Source: an uncultured Planctomycetales bacterium (lineage in GTDB: Bacteria > Planctomycetota > Planctomycetia > Isosphaerales > Isosphaeraceae). From it: a stretch of 30,972 nt of DNA. The translations under genes and the position numbers were made by a program. Below the pieces are notes generated by a model. That model had not been told where the DNA came from, did not search any database, and worked only from the letters and a program-made list of their open reading frames with translations. Numbering within the stretch: position 1 is the stretch's first letter; each line of letters begins with the position of its first letter. The stretch lies in the NCBI GenBank assembly GCA_937907525.1, contig CALCIB010000337.1, positions 1-30,972 on the forward strand. The letters run 5' to 3'. Positions 15,822 through 23,998 of the stretch are shown one piece after another.

Positions 15822-17081
15822 ATGGCCGATCAGCGTTCCGACCCCGCGACGAGGCGCGCGCTCGCGGCCCGCTACCGCGAGACCCGCGCCCGAACCGAGG
15901 CCCTGTGCGCGCCTCTGGAGCCCGAAGACCACCAGCTTCAGTCGATCCCCGAATGCAGCCCCCCCAAGTGGAACCTGGCGCACACCAGTTGGTTTTTCGA
16001 GACGTTCCTCCTCGCCCCCCGCGAGCCGGGCTTCCGGCCGCACCATCCCCTGTTCGCATACCTGTTCAACTCCTACTACAACGCCCTCGGCGACCAGTGG
16101 CCTCGCGCCTCGCGCGGGCTGCTGTCGCGGCCGACCGTCGCGGAGGTGTACGCCTACCGCCGCGCCGTCGACGAACGAACGCTCGCGCTGCTGGAGTCCG
16201 CCGACGACCGCGCCTGGACGGAGTTGGCTCCGATCGTCGAGCTTGGCCTGAACCACGAGGAGCAGCATCAGGAGCTTTTGCTCACCGACCTGAAGCACGC
16301 CTTCGGGCTCAATCCCCTGCGCCCCTGCTACGCCCCGCCGGAGGAGCGGCCGCGAACCGCCGCCGCGGCCGTCGAGTGGGAACGCCATCCGGCCGGCGAG
16401 CGCCGGATCGGCCATGACGGGTCCGGGTTCGCGTTCGACAACGAGGGGCCGCGCCACCGCGCGCTGGTCCCGGCGTTCGAGTTCGCGTCGCGCCCGGTGA
16501 ACAACGGCGAGTTCCTCCAGTTCATCGCCGACGGCGGTTACGACCGCCCGGAACTGTGGCTCTCCGACGGCTGGGCGACGAAAAGGCGCGAGGGCTGGTC
16601 CGCCCCGCTCTACTGGATCCGCGACGGCTCGGAGTTCACTCAATTCACGCTCCGAGGGACGCGACCGCTCGACCCCGCCGAGCCGGTCTGCCACGTCGGC
16701 TTCTACGAGGCCGACGCCTACGCCCGTTGGGCCGGCGCCCGCCTGCCGACGGAGAACGAGTGGGAGGTCGCGGTCGGCGCCCGGCCGGTGGTGGGCAACT
16801 TCCTCGACTCGGAGCGGTTCCATCCGGATAATCGCAAGGAATCATATTACGGCGACGTCTGGGTATGGACCGCCAGCCCCTACGTCGCGTATCCGGGGTA
16901 TCGGCCGGCGGCGGGGGCGCTCGGGGAATACAACGGCAAGTTCATGTGCAACCAGATGGTGCTCCGCGGCGGCTCGTGCGTCACGCCCGCGGGGCACGTC
17001 CGGCCGACCTACCGCAACTTCTTCCCCGCCGAGGCCCGCTGGCAGTTCTCCGGCCTCCGACTCGCGAAGGACGCCTCTTGA
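15822..17081 (+). CDS. egtB: Ergothioneine biosynthesis protein EgtB (sulfoxide synthase)
   Basis: EgtB is a non-haem iron enzyme that joins trimethylhistidine (hercynine) to a thiol (gamma-glutamylcysteine or cysteine) with oxygen, giving a sulfoxide. The 419-residue protein has an N-terminal DinB_2 four-helix domain with the iron-binding set His54 (NLAHTSWFFE) and His145/His149 (NHEEQHQE), and a C-terminal FGE-sulfatase domain (residues 190-419) with PVNNGEFLQFI, ARLPTENEWEVA, GDVWVWTASPY and VLRGGSCVTP. All match the family. GGAGG (15814-15818) is close to the ATG at 15822. It opens a four-gene operon: its TGA overlaps the egtD ATG by one base. There is no egtA or egtC here, so the thiol donor cannot be told from the window. 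Confidence 0.96.
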   Translation: MADQRSDPATRRALAARYRETRARTEALCAPLEPEDHQLQSIPECSPPKWNLAHTSWFFETFLLAPREPGFRPHHPLFAYLFNSYYNALGDQWPRASRGLLSRPTVAEVYAYRRAVDERTLALLESADDRAWTELAPIVELGLNHEEQHQELLLTDLKHAFGLNPLRPCYAPPEERPRTAAAAVEWERHPAGERRIGHDGSGFAFDNEGPRHRALVPAFEFASRPVNNGEFLQFIADGGYDRPELWLSDGWATKRREGWSAPLYWIRDGSEFTQFTLRGTRPLDPAEPVCHVGFYEADAYARWAGARLPTENEWEVAVGARPVVGNFLDSERFHPDNRKESYYGDVWVWTASPYVAYPGYRPAAGALGEYNGKFMCNQMVLRGGSCVTPAGHVRPTYRNFFPAEARWQFSGLRLAKDAS

Positions 17082-18028
17082 TGACCAGAGCCCGACTCGC
17101 GCCGCGCCCGACTTCTTGCTTCAGGGACGACGTACTCGCCGGCTTGTCCACGCCGCGGAAGCGGCTACCGTCGAAGTACTTCTACGACGCCGCGGGCTCT
17201 CGACTGTTCGACCGCATCACCGAGCTTCCCGAGTATTACCCGACGCGCGTCGAGCTAAGCATCCTCCGCGCCCACGCCGCCGCGATGGCCGCGCGCTGCG
17301 GCCCGCGATGCCTGCTGGTGGAGTTCGGAGCCGGCAGCGCGACCAAGGCGCGGCTGGTGCTCGACCGCCTCGACCGCCCCGCCGGCTACGTCCCGGTGGA
17401 CGTCTCCGGCGAACACCTCCGCGCGGCCGCCTCGGCCCTGGCCGACGACTACGACGGACTTCGGGTCGAGCCGGTCGTCGCCGACTTCACGACCCGATTC
17501 GACGTCCCCGACCTGCCGGCGTCCCGGCGGGTGGTCTATTTCCCCGGTTCGACGATCGGCAACTTCGACCCGCCCGACGCCGACTCCCTGCTCCGCCGCG
17601 TGGCGAGGCTCGTCGGCCCCGGCGGCGGCCTCTTGCTGGGCGTCGACCTGCGCAAGGATCCGGCCGTCCTGGAACGGGCCTACGACGACGAGGCCGGCGT
17701 CACCGCCGCCTTCAACCGCAACCTGCTCGTCCGGGCCAACCGCGAGCTGGGCGCCGACTTCGACGTCGCCGCGTTCCGACATCGCGCGTTCTACGACCGT
17801 GAATATTCGCGGATCGAGATGCACCTCGCGAGCCTCGTCGCGCAACGGGTCCGAATCGGCCCCGATGCGTTCGACTTCCGCGCCGGCGAGACGATCCACA
17901 CCGAGAACTCGTACAAGTACGACGTCGCCGAATTGGCCCTCCGCGCCGAACGATCCGGGCTGCGGCTGGACGAGGCGTGGACCGACGACCTAAACTACTT
18001 CGCCGTGCTCTACCTGACCGCCGCGTGA
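17081..18028 (+). CDS. egtD: L-histidine N(alpha)-methyltransferase EgtD
   Basis: EgtD transfers three methyl groups from S-adenosylmethionine to the alpha-amino group of histidine to make hercynine. The 315-residue protein shows the family's LPSKYFYDAAGSRLFDRITELPEYYPTR N-terminus (DUF2260-type methyltransferase), a SAM-binding EFGAGSATK, YVPVDVSGE, FPGSTIGNFDP, and the C-terminal IHTENSYKY segment involved in histidine binding. The ATG at 17081 overlaps the stop of egtB (TGATG), so the two genes are translationally coupled. The upstream open frame is a shadow of egtB. Its stop is 13 bases before the ABC ATPase start, extending the operon. Confidence 0.96.
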   Translation: MTRARLAPRPTSCFRDDVLAGLSTPRKRLPSKYFYDAAGSRLFDRITELPEYYPTRVELSILRAHAAAMAARCGPRCLLVEFGAGSATKARLVLDRLDRPAGYVPVDVSGEHLRAAASALADDYDGLRVEPVVADFTTRFDVPDLPASRRVVYFPGSTIGNFDPPDADSLLRRVARLVGPGGGLLLGVDLRKDPAVLERAYDDEAGVTAAFNRNLLVRANRELGADFDVAAFRHRAFYDREYSRIEMHLASLVAQRVRIGPDAFDFRAGETIHTENSYKYDVAELALRAERSGLRLDEAWTDDLNYFAVLYLTAA

Positions 18029-18041
18029 CGGTGACCGCCCG

Positions 18042-18779
18042 ATGTTCCTACTGCGCGACGTCGAAAAGTCGTTCGACGCCCGACCGGCGCTCGGGCCGCT
18101 CTCGCTGGAGACGCCCGCCGGTCGGACGACCGTGCTGATCGGCCCCAGCGGGTGCGGCAAGTCCACCCTCCTGCGGCTGCTCGTCGGGCTGATCCGGCCC
18201 GACGCCGGCGCGGTCCTCTTCGACGGCGAGCCGGTCACGCCGGCGTCGGCCCGGTCGGCCCGACTCCGGGTCGGCTACGTGATCCAGGACGGCGGCCTGT
18301 TCCCGCACCTCACCGCGCGCGGCAACGTGACCCTGATGGCCCGGTATCTCGGCCGCGACCGCGCCCTAACGGCCCGGCGCGTCGACGAGTTGGCGGAACT
18401 GACCCGCTTCCCTCCCGAGGGGCTCGACCGCTATCCGAACCAACTCTCCGGCGGCCAACGCCAGCGCGTCGGCCTGATGCGGGCGCTTTTGCTCGACCCC
18501 GACGCGCTGCTGCTCGACGAGCCGCTGGGCGCGCTCGACCCCCTGGTCCGCGCCGAGCTTCAGGACGAACTCAAGGGGATTTTCGACGCCCTGGGCAAGA
18601 CGGTGGTCCTGGTGACGCACGACCTCGGCGAGGCGGCGTTCTTCGCGGATCGCATCGTGCTTTTGCGCGACGGCCGGATCGTCCAGCAAGGGAGCCCGGC
18701 GGACCTCTGGCGCCATCCCGCGGACCCGTTCGTGACCCGTTTCGTGCAAGCCCAGCGCGGGCCGGAGCCCCCCTCGTGA
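18042..18779 (+). CDS. ABC transporter ATPase, OpuC/EgtV-like
   Basis: This 245-residue ABC ATPase has Walker A GPSGCGKST (residues 34-42), a Q-loop (VIQDGGLFPHLT), signature LSGGQRQRVGLMRAL, Walker B LLLDEPLGALDP and an H-loop VTHD. The sequence is of the quaternary-amine uptake branch (ProV/OpuCA/OsmV) but lacks C-terminal CBS domains. It begins 13 bases after egtD and ends with GTGA overlapping the next gene's GTG start. It should power the permease encoded next. In Streptococcus the equivalent ATPase EgtV drives ergothioneine import. Because the gene is inside the egt operon, I infer a similar role here, with glycine betaine or hercynine as alternatives. Confidence 0.93.
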   Translation: MFLLRDVEKSFDARPALGPLSLETPAGRTTVLIGPSGCGKSTLLRLLVGLIRPDAGAVLFDGEPVTPASARSARLRVGYVIQDGGLFPHLTARGNVTLMARYLGRDRALTARRVDELAELTRFPPEGLDRYPNQLSGGQRQRVGLMRALLLDPDALLLDEPLGALDPLVRAELQDELKGIFDALGKTVVLVTHDLGEAAFFADRIVLLRDGRIVQQGSPADLWRHPADPFVTRFVQAQRGPEPPS

Positions 18780-20287
18780 GACGTCCAGGACCGATCGCCC
18801 TCTCGTCGTTCCTGGCGAGCCTCGTCCTGGTCGCGGCGTTGCCGGCGCTCTCCGGCTGCTCCTCGGCGACGAGGCCGGTCGTGATCGGATCGAAGAAGTT
18901 CACCGAGTCGGTGGTGCTCGCGGAGATGGGCGCGCGACTGGTCCGCCAGGCGGGAGTCGAGGCCCGCCGCGACGACCTCGGCGGCACCCCCGCGCTCTGG
19001 CTGGCCCTGACCCAGGGGGACGTCGACTGCTACCCCGACTACACCGGCACGATCGCCCGGCAGATCCTCAAGACCGACTCCCCAAACCTCGCCGCCGAAC
19101 TGGCCGGGCATGGGATTCGAATCAGCCGCTCGCTGGGCTTCCGCGACAATTACGCGCTGGGGATGAGGAGGGACGTCGCCGCCGCTTACGGCGTCGCCAG
19201 GACGTCCGACCTGCGCGACCATCCCGAGCTTCGCTACGGGTTCACCCACGAGTTTCTCGACCGACCCGACGGCTGGCCGGGACTCAAACGGGCCTACGAC
19301 CTGACGGCGACGAACGTCCAGGGAATGAACCACACGCTCGCCTACCGCGGCTTGGTCGAGAAGGCGATCGACGTGACGGAGATGTACACCACCGACGGCG
19401 AGATCGCCCAGTACGACCTGCTGGCCCTGCCCGACGACAAGGACTTCTTCCCCAGCTACGAGGCGGTCTGGCTCTACCGCGCCGATCTCGCCGAGCGCCG
19501 CCCCGAGGCGGTCGATTGGCTCCTCCGGTTGGAGGGTCGCGTCTCGGAAACCCAGATGCAACGGATGAACGCCGCGGTCCAGGTGGAGAAGCGCGACGAG
19601 GCGACGGTCGCGGCCGAGTTCCTCCAGGCCGAGTTGGGGTTGGACGCCCCGCCGCCCGAGGAGGACTCCCGCGCCGGGCGGATCCTGGTCACGACCGGCG
19701 AGCACCTGCTCTTGGTCGTCCCGTCGCTGCTGGCGGCGGTGCTGGTCGGGATCCCGCTGGGGATCGTGGCCGCGCGGCGGCCGATGACGGGCCGAATCGT
19801 CCTGGCCGCCGTGAGCCTGCTTCAGACGATCCCGTCGCTGGCGCTTTTGCTGTTCATGATCCCGGTGATGATGTGGCTGATCGGCCGCGGGACCGGCGCG
19901 CCGCCGGCGATCGCGGCGTTGTTCCTCTACAGTCTGCTCCCCATCGTGCGGAACACGCACGCCGGGCTCCTGGGGATTCCGCGGTCGCTGGTGGAGTCGG
20001 CGGAGGCGCTGGGGTTGCCGCCCCTGGCGGTCCTTCGGTGGGTCGAGTTGCCGCTGGCGGCCGGGACGATCCTCGCCGGGGTGCGGACGGCGGCGGTGAT
20101 CAACGTCGGGACGGCGACCCTCGGCGGATTCATCGGCGCCGGCGGCTACGGCCGCCCGATCCTCCGCGGCATCGACAAGTTCGACGTCCCCCTGATGCTC
20201 GAAGGCGCGATCCCCGCGGCGATCCTCGCCATGACGATCGAGGCCGCCTTCGGCCTGCTGGCGCGGGCCGCCCCGCGCGGGGGGTGA
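18776..20287 (+). CDS. Lipoprotein substrate-binding/permease fusion of the OpuC/EgtU family
   Basis: This 503-residue protein starts at a GTG whose bases overlap the preceding TGA. A lipoprotein signal (FLASLVLVAALPALSGC, cysteine 28) is followed by a substrate-binding domain of the quaternary-amine family (about residues 34-295: GSKKFTESVVLAEM, QGDVDCYPDYTGTI, MNHTLAYRGLV, EMYTTDGEIAQYDL). An integral membrane permease domain (about 305-503) comes next, with the EAA loop ESAEALGLPPLAVLRWVELPLA and INVGTATLGGFIGAGGYGRPI. The binding domain is thus N-terminal, whereas in streptococcal EgtU and in OpuF-type fusions it follows the permease, as I recall. Its position with egtB, egtD and the ATPase suggests ergothioneine or hercynine transport. 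The ligand itself cannot be proven from sequence. Confidence 0.92.
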   Translation: MRRPGPIALSSFLASLVLVAALPALSGCSSATRPVVIGSKKFTESVVLAEMGARLVRQAGVEARRDDLGGTPALWLALTQGDVDCYPDYTGTIARQILKTDSPNLAAELAGHGIRISRSLGFRDNYALGMRRDVAAAYGVARTSDLRDHPELRYGFTHEFLDRPDGWPGLKRAYDLTATNVQGMNHTLAYRGLVEKAIDVTEMYTTDGEIAQYDLLALPDDKDFFPSYEAVWLYRADLAERRPEAVDWLLRLEGRVSETQMQRMNAAVQVEKRDEATVAAEFLQAELGLDAPPPEEDSRAGRILVTTGEHLLLVVPSLLAAVLVGIPLGIVAARRPMTGRIVLAAVSLLQTIPSLALLLFMIPVMMWLIGRGTGAPPAIAALFLYSLLPIVRNTHAGLLGIPRSLVESAEALGLPPLAVLRWVELPLAAGTILAGVRTAAVINVGTATLGGFIGAGGYGRPILRGIDKFDVPLMLEGAIPAAILAMTIEAAFGLLARAAPRGG

Positions 20288-20794
20288 TTCGGAGCGTTCG
20301 GAGGTCGTCCGCGGCGTCGCGATGTTCAGTTGACGACACGCGAAACGACGGTTTCGAGCGATCGGCGCGGGGGTGGGAAATCCGCGTTCGGAGGAGTGTT
20401 GCCGCTGGACGACGACGACCCGGACTGATAGGATCCGTGGGAAGTGAAATAGAACTTCGTCACGACCCGGAGCGGAGGCCGCGACGTCTCGTCGCGGATC
20501 ATCGGCTGAAGTGACGGCGGTAATCGTCCGATCGTGTTAGGGTTCGCGATCGCCGGATCGGGACGTTCGAGTCCGGATCGTCCCGGCGATCGCGGTTGCA
20601 ACGACGCGCCGCGCTCTCGTCCCGACGGACGGGCCCGCGGCCGATCCGAGCCGTGGACGACACGGAACCAGTCGGTCCGCCACGCATGGCGACGCCGCGG
20701 GGGATCGGGATCCCCGGCGGCCCAAACGGAGTGGTGGAGCGTCGGCCCGCGGGTTCCGGGCGGCGCGTTCCTCCTATCGGGAGTTTGGTTTTCG
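20288..20794. other. Intergenic region with weak promoter and an antisense low-complexity frame
   Basis: I see no confident gene. TGGACG (20406-20411), 17 bases and TAGGAT (20429-20434, preceded by TGA) make a weak plus-strand promoter. On the minus strand a frame ends at 20326 with a Ser-rich stretch (GSYQSGSSSSSG). A start at about 20502 (MIRDETSRP) would give 58 residues. It has no recognisable homology and only modest codon bias. Confidence 0.35.
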
Positions 20795-20992
20795 ATGAGC
20801 GAAGACACGTGTAAGAAGGCGACCTCGAATCAGGTGGGCTTCGAGTGGGCCGGGGCCGTCGCCCGGGTCCGCCGCGGCGGGACCTCGGCCCGAGCGGGCC
20901 GTCGCGCCGCCCTGCTGGGGGCGCTGACCGCCACCTACGCCAACACGTCACGCAACGGTCGCGCCGCCGACCGGATCGCCAACGGACGCTGA
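20795..20992 (+). CDS. Small basic protein of unknown function
   Basis: This 65-residue open frame (MSEDTCKKATSNQ ... RIANGR) has GGGAG about 12 bases before the ATG. It is rich in Arg, Ala and Gly, with a central Arg-rich segment (VARVRRGGTSARAGRRAALL) and no signal peptide or membrane helix. I do not recognise the family. GC at third codon positions is high, which fits a real gene, but the length makes chance possible. A hairpin with a T-run follows at 21050-21097. Confidence 0.4.
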   Translation: MSEDTCKKATSNQVGFEWAGAVARVRRGGTSARAGRRAALLGALTATYANTSRNGRAADRIANGR

Positions 20993-21049
20993 CGGCGTCC
21001 CTCCCCGCGCCCTTTCCCGGCGCCAGACTTCGGCATCGCATCCGCCGAA

Positions 21050-21097
21050 CGATCCAGCCGACGCCATGGCGGGCCGGATCGCTCGGCGACGTTTTTT
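21050..21097 (+). terminator. Possible terminator after the small basic protein
   Basis: CGATCCAGCC (21050-21059) pairs with GGCCGGATCG (21072-21081) apart from one mismatch. Ten bases later comes T6 (21092-21097). The gap between stem and T-run weakens the call. Confidence 0.3.
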
Positions 21098-21129
21098 CCG
21101 GAACCCACCGGGACCGGGAACGAATCGAC

Positions 21130-21370
21130 ATCCCTTCTCCCGTAAGGGAGTTTTGTCGAAAACCATCGATAACGAGCACGCATTCCCCCTTCTTCCCTTG
21201 TGGGAGAAGATGCCCCGAAGGGGCGGATGAGGGGTGGGCGCGACCGGAAGCCTCTGGAAACGCCTTCCCCTCATCCGGCCTTCGGCCAGCTTCTCCCACA
21301 AGGGGAGAAGGGATCATGAGGGCTCGCTCGTGATGGTTTTCGACAAAGCACTACAAGGGGAGAAGGAGGG
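21130..21370. repeat. Full-length palindromic repeat next to glgX
   Basis: This is the clearest intact copy of the family. Outer boxes GTTTTGTCGAAAACCATC (21150-21167) and the inverse GATGGTTTTCGACAAA (21332-21347) enclose CTTCCC..GGGAAG-type hairpins, GCCCC-GAA-GGGGC (21212-21224), GGATGAGGGG, a 40-base centre, and the mirror half with GGCC-TTC-GGCC (21277-21287) and CTTCTCCC/GGGGAGAAG. Its right end reaches the region where glgX must begin. Confidence 0.7.
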
Positions 21371-21525
21371 ATGCGTGGTCGTCATCGACGTCTTGACGAA
21401 GCTCCCAGCGAGAAAGGCGCCCTCCGATTCCCACCGAGCCCGCGGTCGACGGTCTGGAGGCCGTCTACCTCTTCCGCGACCGCGTCCTGTCGATCAAGCG
21501 CGGTCGGCCGCTCCCCCTGGGGGCC

Positions 21526-23529
21526 GTGGCCCTCTCCAACGGGGTCAACTTCGCCCTGGTCTGCCGCCACGCGACGGCGGTTTGGCTGGTCCTGGGCGAC
21601 CCTCGGATGCAGGGGTTCGAGACCGAAATCCAGCTCGACCCCCGGCTGAACCGAACGGGCGATCACTGGCACGTCCGGGTCGAGGGCCTGCCGGTGGAGT
21701 TCTGCTACGGCTACCGCGTCGACGGCCCCGTCGGCGACGGCTTCCGGTTCGATCCCGAGATCGTGCTCCTGGATCCTTACGCGCGCGCCGTTTCTTACGG
21801 CGGGGCCTGGGGCGAGCACTCGCCGAATCCGCGGCGGAGCCTCGTGACCGACGCGATGGAGGACCGCGAGCCGACCGTCCCCCCCGGCATCCCGCTGGAG
21901 GACACGATCATCTACGAGCTGCACGTCCGCGGCTACACCGTCGATCCCTCCTCCGGCGTGACGAACCCCGGCACCTTCGCCGGGTTGTCGGAGAAGATCG
22001 ACCACCTCCGCGACCTGGGCGTAACCGCCGTCGAGCTTCTGCCGATCGACGAGTTCGACGAGACCGACTGCGCCTTCGTCAATCCGCTGACCGGCGAACG
22101 GCTCTTGAACTTCTGGGGTTACAACACGATCGCCTTCGCCGCGCCCAAGGCCAACTACGCGGTGAAGGCCGGCCCGTCGGAGCCCTGGGACGAGGTCGGC
22201 GCGATGGTCGACGCCTTCCACGAGGCGGGGATGGAGGTCTTCCTCGACATCGTCTTCAACCACACCGCGGAGTCCGGGGACGACGGTCCGACCTACAGCT
22301 TCCGAGGCTTCGACAACCCGCTCTACTACATGCTCGACGAAAAGGGGGAGTACCTCGACTTCTCCGGCTGCGGCAACAGCTTTAACGCCGACCACCCGGT
22401 CGTCCGGACGTTCCTGCTGGCCTGCCTGCGGAACTGGGTGGCCGAGGCCGGGGTCGACGGCTTCCGGTTCGATCTCGCCTCGGTCCTGGGCCGCGACCGC
22501 CGCGGCCGGGTGCAACTCAGCCCGCCGACGATCAACCGGATCTCCGAGGACTCGCTCCTCTACCAGACCAAGCTCATCGCCGAGCCCTGGGACGCCGGCG
22601 GGCTCTACCAGGTCGGCACCTTTCCCGGCGGGGGCCGCTGGGGCGACTGGAACGGCCGCTACCGCGACGACGTCCGGCGCTTCTGGCGGGGAGAGCCGGG
22701 GATGACGTCCGACCTGGCGACCCGAATCTGCGGCAGCGACGACCTATACGCCGGCCGCGGGCCGCTCTCGTCGATCAACTTCATCACCTGTCACGACGGC
22801 TTCACGCTCCACGACCTGGTCGCTTACGACCACAAGCGCAACGAGGCCAACGGCGAGGGGAACCGCGACGGCGCCGACGCCAACTTCTCCTGGAACTGCG
22901 GCGTCGAGGGCCCCACCGACGACCCCGGCGTCCTCGCCCTCCGCGCCCGCCAGGTCCGCAACCTGATGGCCACCCTGCTGATCTCCCAGGGGGTGCCGAT
23001 GATCCTCGGCGGCGACGAGTTCCTCCGGACCCAGGGGGGCAACAACAACGCCTGGTGCCAGGACAACGCGGTGAGCTGGGTCGATTGGAGGCTCGCGGAG
23101 ACCAACGCCGACTTCCTCCGGTTCGTTCGCGCGATGATCGCGCTGCGCAAGGCCCACCCGGTGTTCCGCCGCCGCGCGTTCTTCGGCGCCGGGGGTGGGC
23201 CGCCGGCGATCCTCTGGCACGGCGTCGAACCGGTGAAACCCGACTTCTCGGCCACCAGCCGTTCCCTGGCGTTCGCGCTGGACGGCAGGGGCCGCGATCG
23301 TCCCGGCGTCGTCGACCGCGACTTTTACGTCGCGATGAACGCCTGGTCGGAGGACCTGGACTTCCAGATCCCGGCCTCCCCGTCGGGCCGCCCCTGGCGG
23401 CGGGTCGTGGACACCGCGCTGGCCGCGCCCGACGACTTCACGGACGTCGATGCCGGCCCCGAGGTCGAGGCGACGTCGCGCTACCGCGTTCATCAACGCT
23501 CGATGATCATCCTGGCGTCGGGCGCGTAA
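21526..23529 (+). CDS. glgX: Glycogen debranching enzyme GlgX-type (GH13 isoamylase family), 5' end unclear
   Basis: The enzyme hydrolyses alpha-1,6 branch links in glycogen-type glucans. From the GTG at 21526 the product is 667 residues, with an N-terminal CBM48-like domain and a GH13 barrel: DIVFNHTAE (region I), GVDGFRFDLA (region II, nucleophile Asp316), LIAEPWDAGG (region III, Glu353) and ITCHDGF (region IV, Asp424). Coding signal clearly continues upstream in frame (VYLFRDRV, RGRPLPLGA) to about 21427, but that stretch has no ATG, GTG or TTG before a stop at 21394. Either translation starts at ATT 21427 (AAAGG nine bases before) or the original start at ATG 21371 was put out of frame by a small indel beside the repeat. 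It is probably functional, as the catalytic core is intact. Confidence 0.9.
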   Translation: MALSNGVNFALVCRHATAVWLVLGDPRMQGFETEIQLDPRLNRTGDHWHVRVEGLPVEFCYGYRVDGPVGDGFRFDPEIVLLDPYARAVSYGGAWGEHSPNPRRSLVTDAMEDREPTVPPGIPLEDTIIYELHVRGYTVDPSSGVTNPGTFAGLSEKIDHLRDLGVTAVELLPIDEFDETDCAFVNPLTGERLLNFWGYNTIAFAAPKANYAVKAGPSEPWDEVGAMVDAFHEAGMEVFLDIVFNHTAESGDDGPTYSFRGFDNPLYYMLDEKGEYLDFSGCGNSFNADHPVVRTFLLACLRNWVAEAGVDGFRFDLASVLGRDRRGRVQLSPPTINRISEDSLLYQTKLIAEPWDAGGLYQVGTFPGGGRWGDWNGRYRDDVRRFWRGEPGMTSDLATRICGSDDLYAGRGPLSSINFITCHDGFTLHDLVAYDHKRNEANGEGNRDGADANFSWNCGVEGPTDDPGVLALRARQVRNLMATLLISQGVPMILGGDEFLRTQGGNNNAWCQDNAVSWVDWRLAETNADFLRFVRAMIALRKAHPVFRRRAFFGAGGGPPAILWHGVEPVKPDFSATSRSLAFALDGRGRDRPGVVDRDFYVAMNAWSEDLDFQIPASPSGRPWRRVVDTALAAPDDFTDVDAGPEVEATSRYRVHQRSMIILASGA

Positions 23530-23618
23530 GCGGGAGGCGGAGCGAATCCTCGGCCGCCCTCGCCATGATTACCGCGGGCCTTCGTTGGAATTCGCCACCC
23601 GACGGGGGCGGGCGCGTG

Positions 23619-23641
23619 AAAAAGGCCGCCCGAAGGCGGCC
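23619..23641 (-). terminator. Intrinsic terminator of tRNA-Asn
   Basis: Read on the minus strand: GGCCGCC, loop TTCG, GGCGGCC, then TTTTT. It is a textbook rho-independent terminator, 10 bases past the tRNA 3' end. Confidence 0.85.
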
Positions 23642-23650
23642 TCGATGAAA

Positions 23651-23723
23651 CTCCCCGACAAGGACTCGAACCTTGAACCTAGCGGTTAACAGCCGCTCGC
23701 TCTACCGATTGAGCTATCGGGGA
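23651..23723 (-). tRNA. tRNA-Asn (anticodon GTT)
   Basis: The 73-nt gene folds as a cloverleaf: acceptor TCCCCGA/TCGGGGA, D arm GCTC...GAGC, anticodon arm AGCGG-CTGTTAA-CCGCT with GTT, T arm CAAGG-TTCGAGT-CCTTG, discriminator G. CCA is not encoded. It has its own promoter (23736-23764) and terminator (23619-23641). Confidence 0.95.
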
Positions 23724-23735
23724 ATGACGTCAGAA

Positions 23736-23764
23736 AGGATACAGGGCCAGGCGTTCCGACTCAA
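23736..23764 (-). promoter_or_regulatory. Promoter of tRNA-Asn
   Basis: On the minus strand TTGAGT, a 17-base spacer and TATCCT give a transcription start a few bases before the tRNA 5' end. Confidence 0.6.
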
Positions 23765-23836
23765 GGGCAATCGCGGCGATTTCCCGGCGAAGTCGAACCG
23801 CCCCGGCCATGGACCCGCTCGCGGCGGGGCGGGAGG

Positions 23837-23998
23837 TCAGGAGGCCGACCCCTCCTTGGCGTGGTTCTGGATCGCCTTCTCCAGGATCCCGACGATCAGG
23901 GCGTTGAGCGAGGCCTTGTCCTCCTTGGCCCAGCTCGCCAGTTGCTCGTGAAGCACGGGAGGCATGCGAATCTGGAAATGGACGACTGTCTCGGGCAT
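23837..23998 (-). CDS. Ribbon-helix-helix (Arc/CopG-like) DNA-binding protein
   Basis: This 53-residue protein reads MPETVVHFQIRMPPVLHEQL, then ASWAKEDKASLNALIVGILE, and ends in a charged tail. It is a classic ribbon-helix-helix pattern: a beta strand (VVHFQIRMP), helix A (PVLHEQLASWAKEDK) and helix B (SLNALIVGILEKAIQNH), as in Arc, CopG and the antitoxin end of HicB. It would dimerise and bind DNA. GAGGAG lies about 8 bases before the ATG at 23998. No toxin gene adjoins it: the neighbours are tRNA-Asn downstream and 400 bases of noncoding sequence upstream. It may be a solitary regulator or an orphan antitoxin. Confidence 0.85.
   Translation of the reverse strand: MPETVVHFQIRMPPVLHEQLASWAKEDKASLNALIVGILEKAIQNHAKEGSAS

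Noticed and set aside
18042..20287. Simple glycine betaine osmoprotection transporter
   Set aside because: It remains possible by family, but overlap and spacing with egtB-egtD make an ergothioneine-related ligand more likely; kept as an alternative in the entries.
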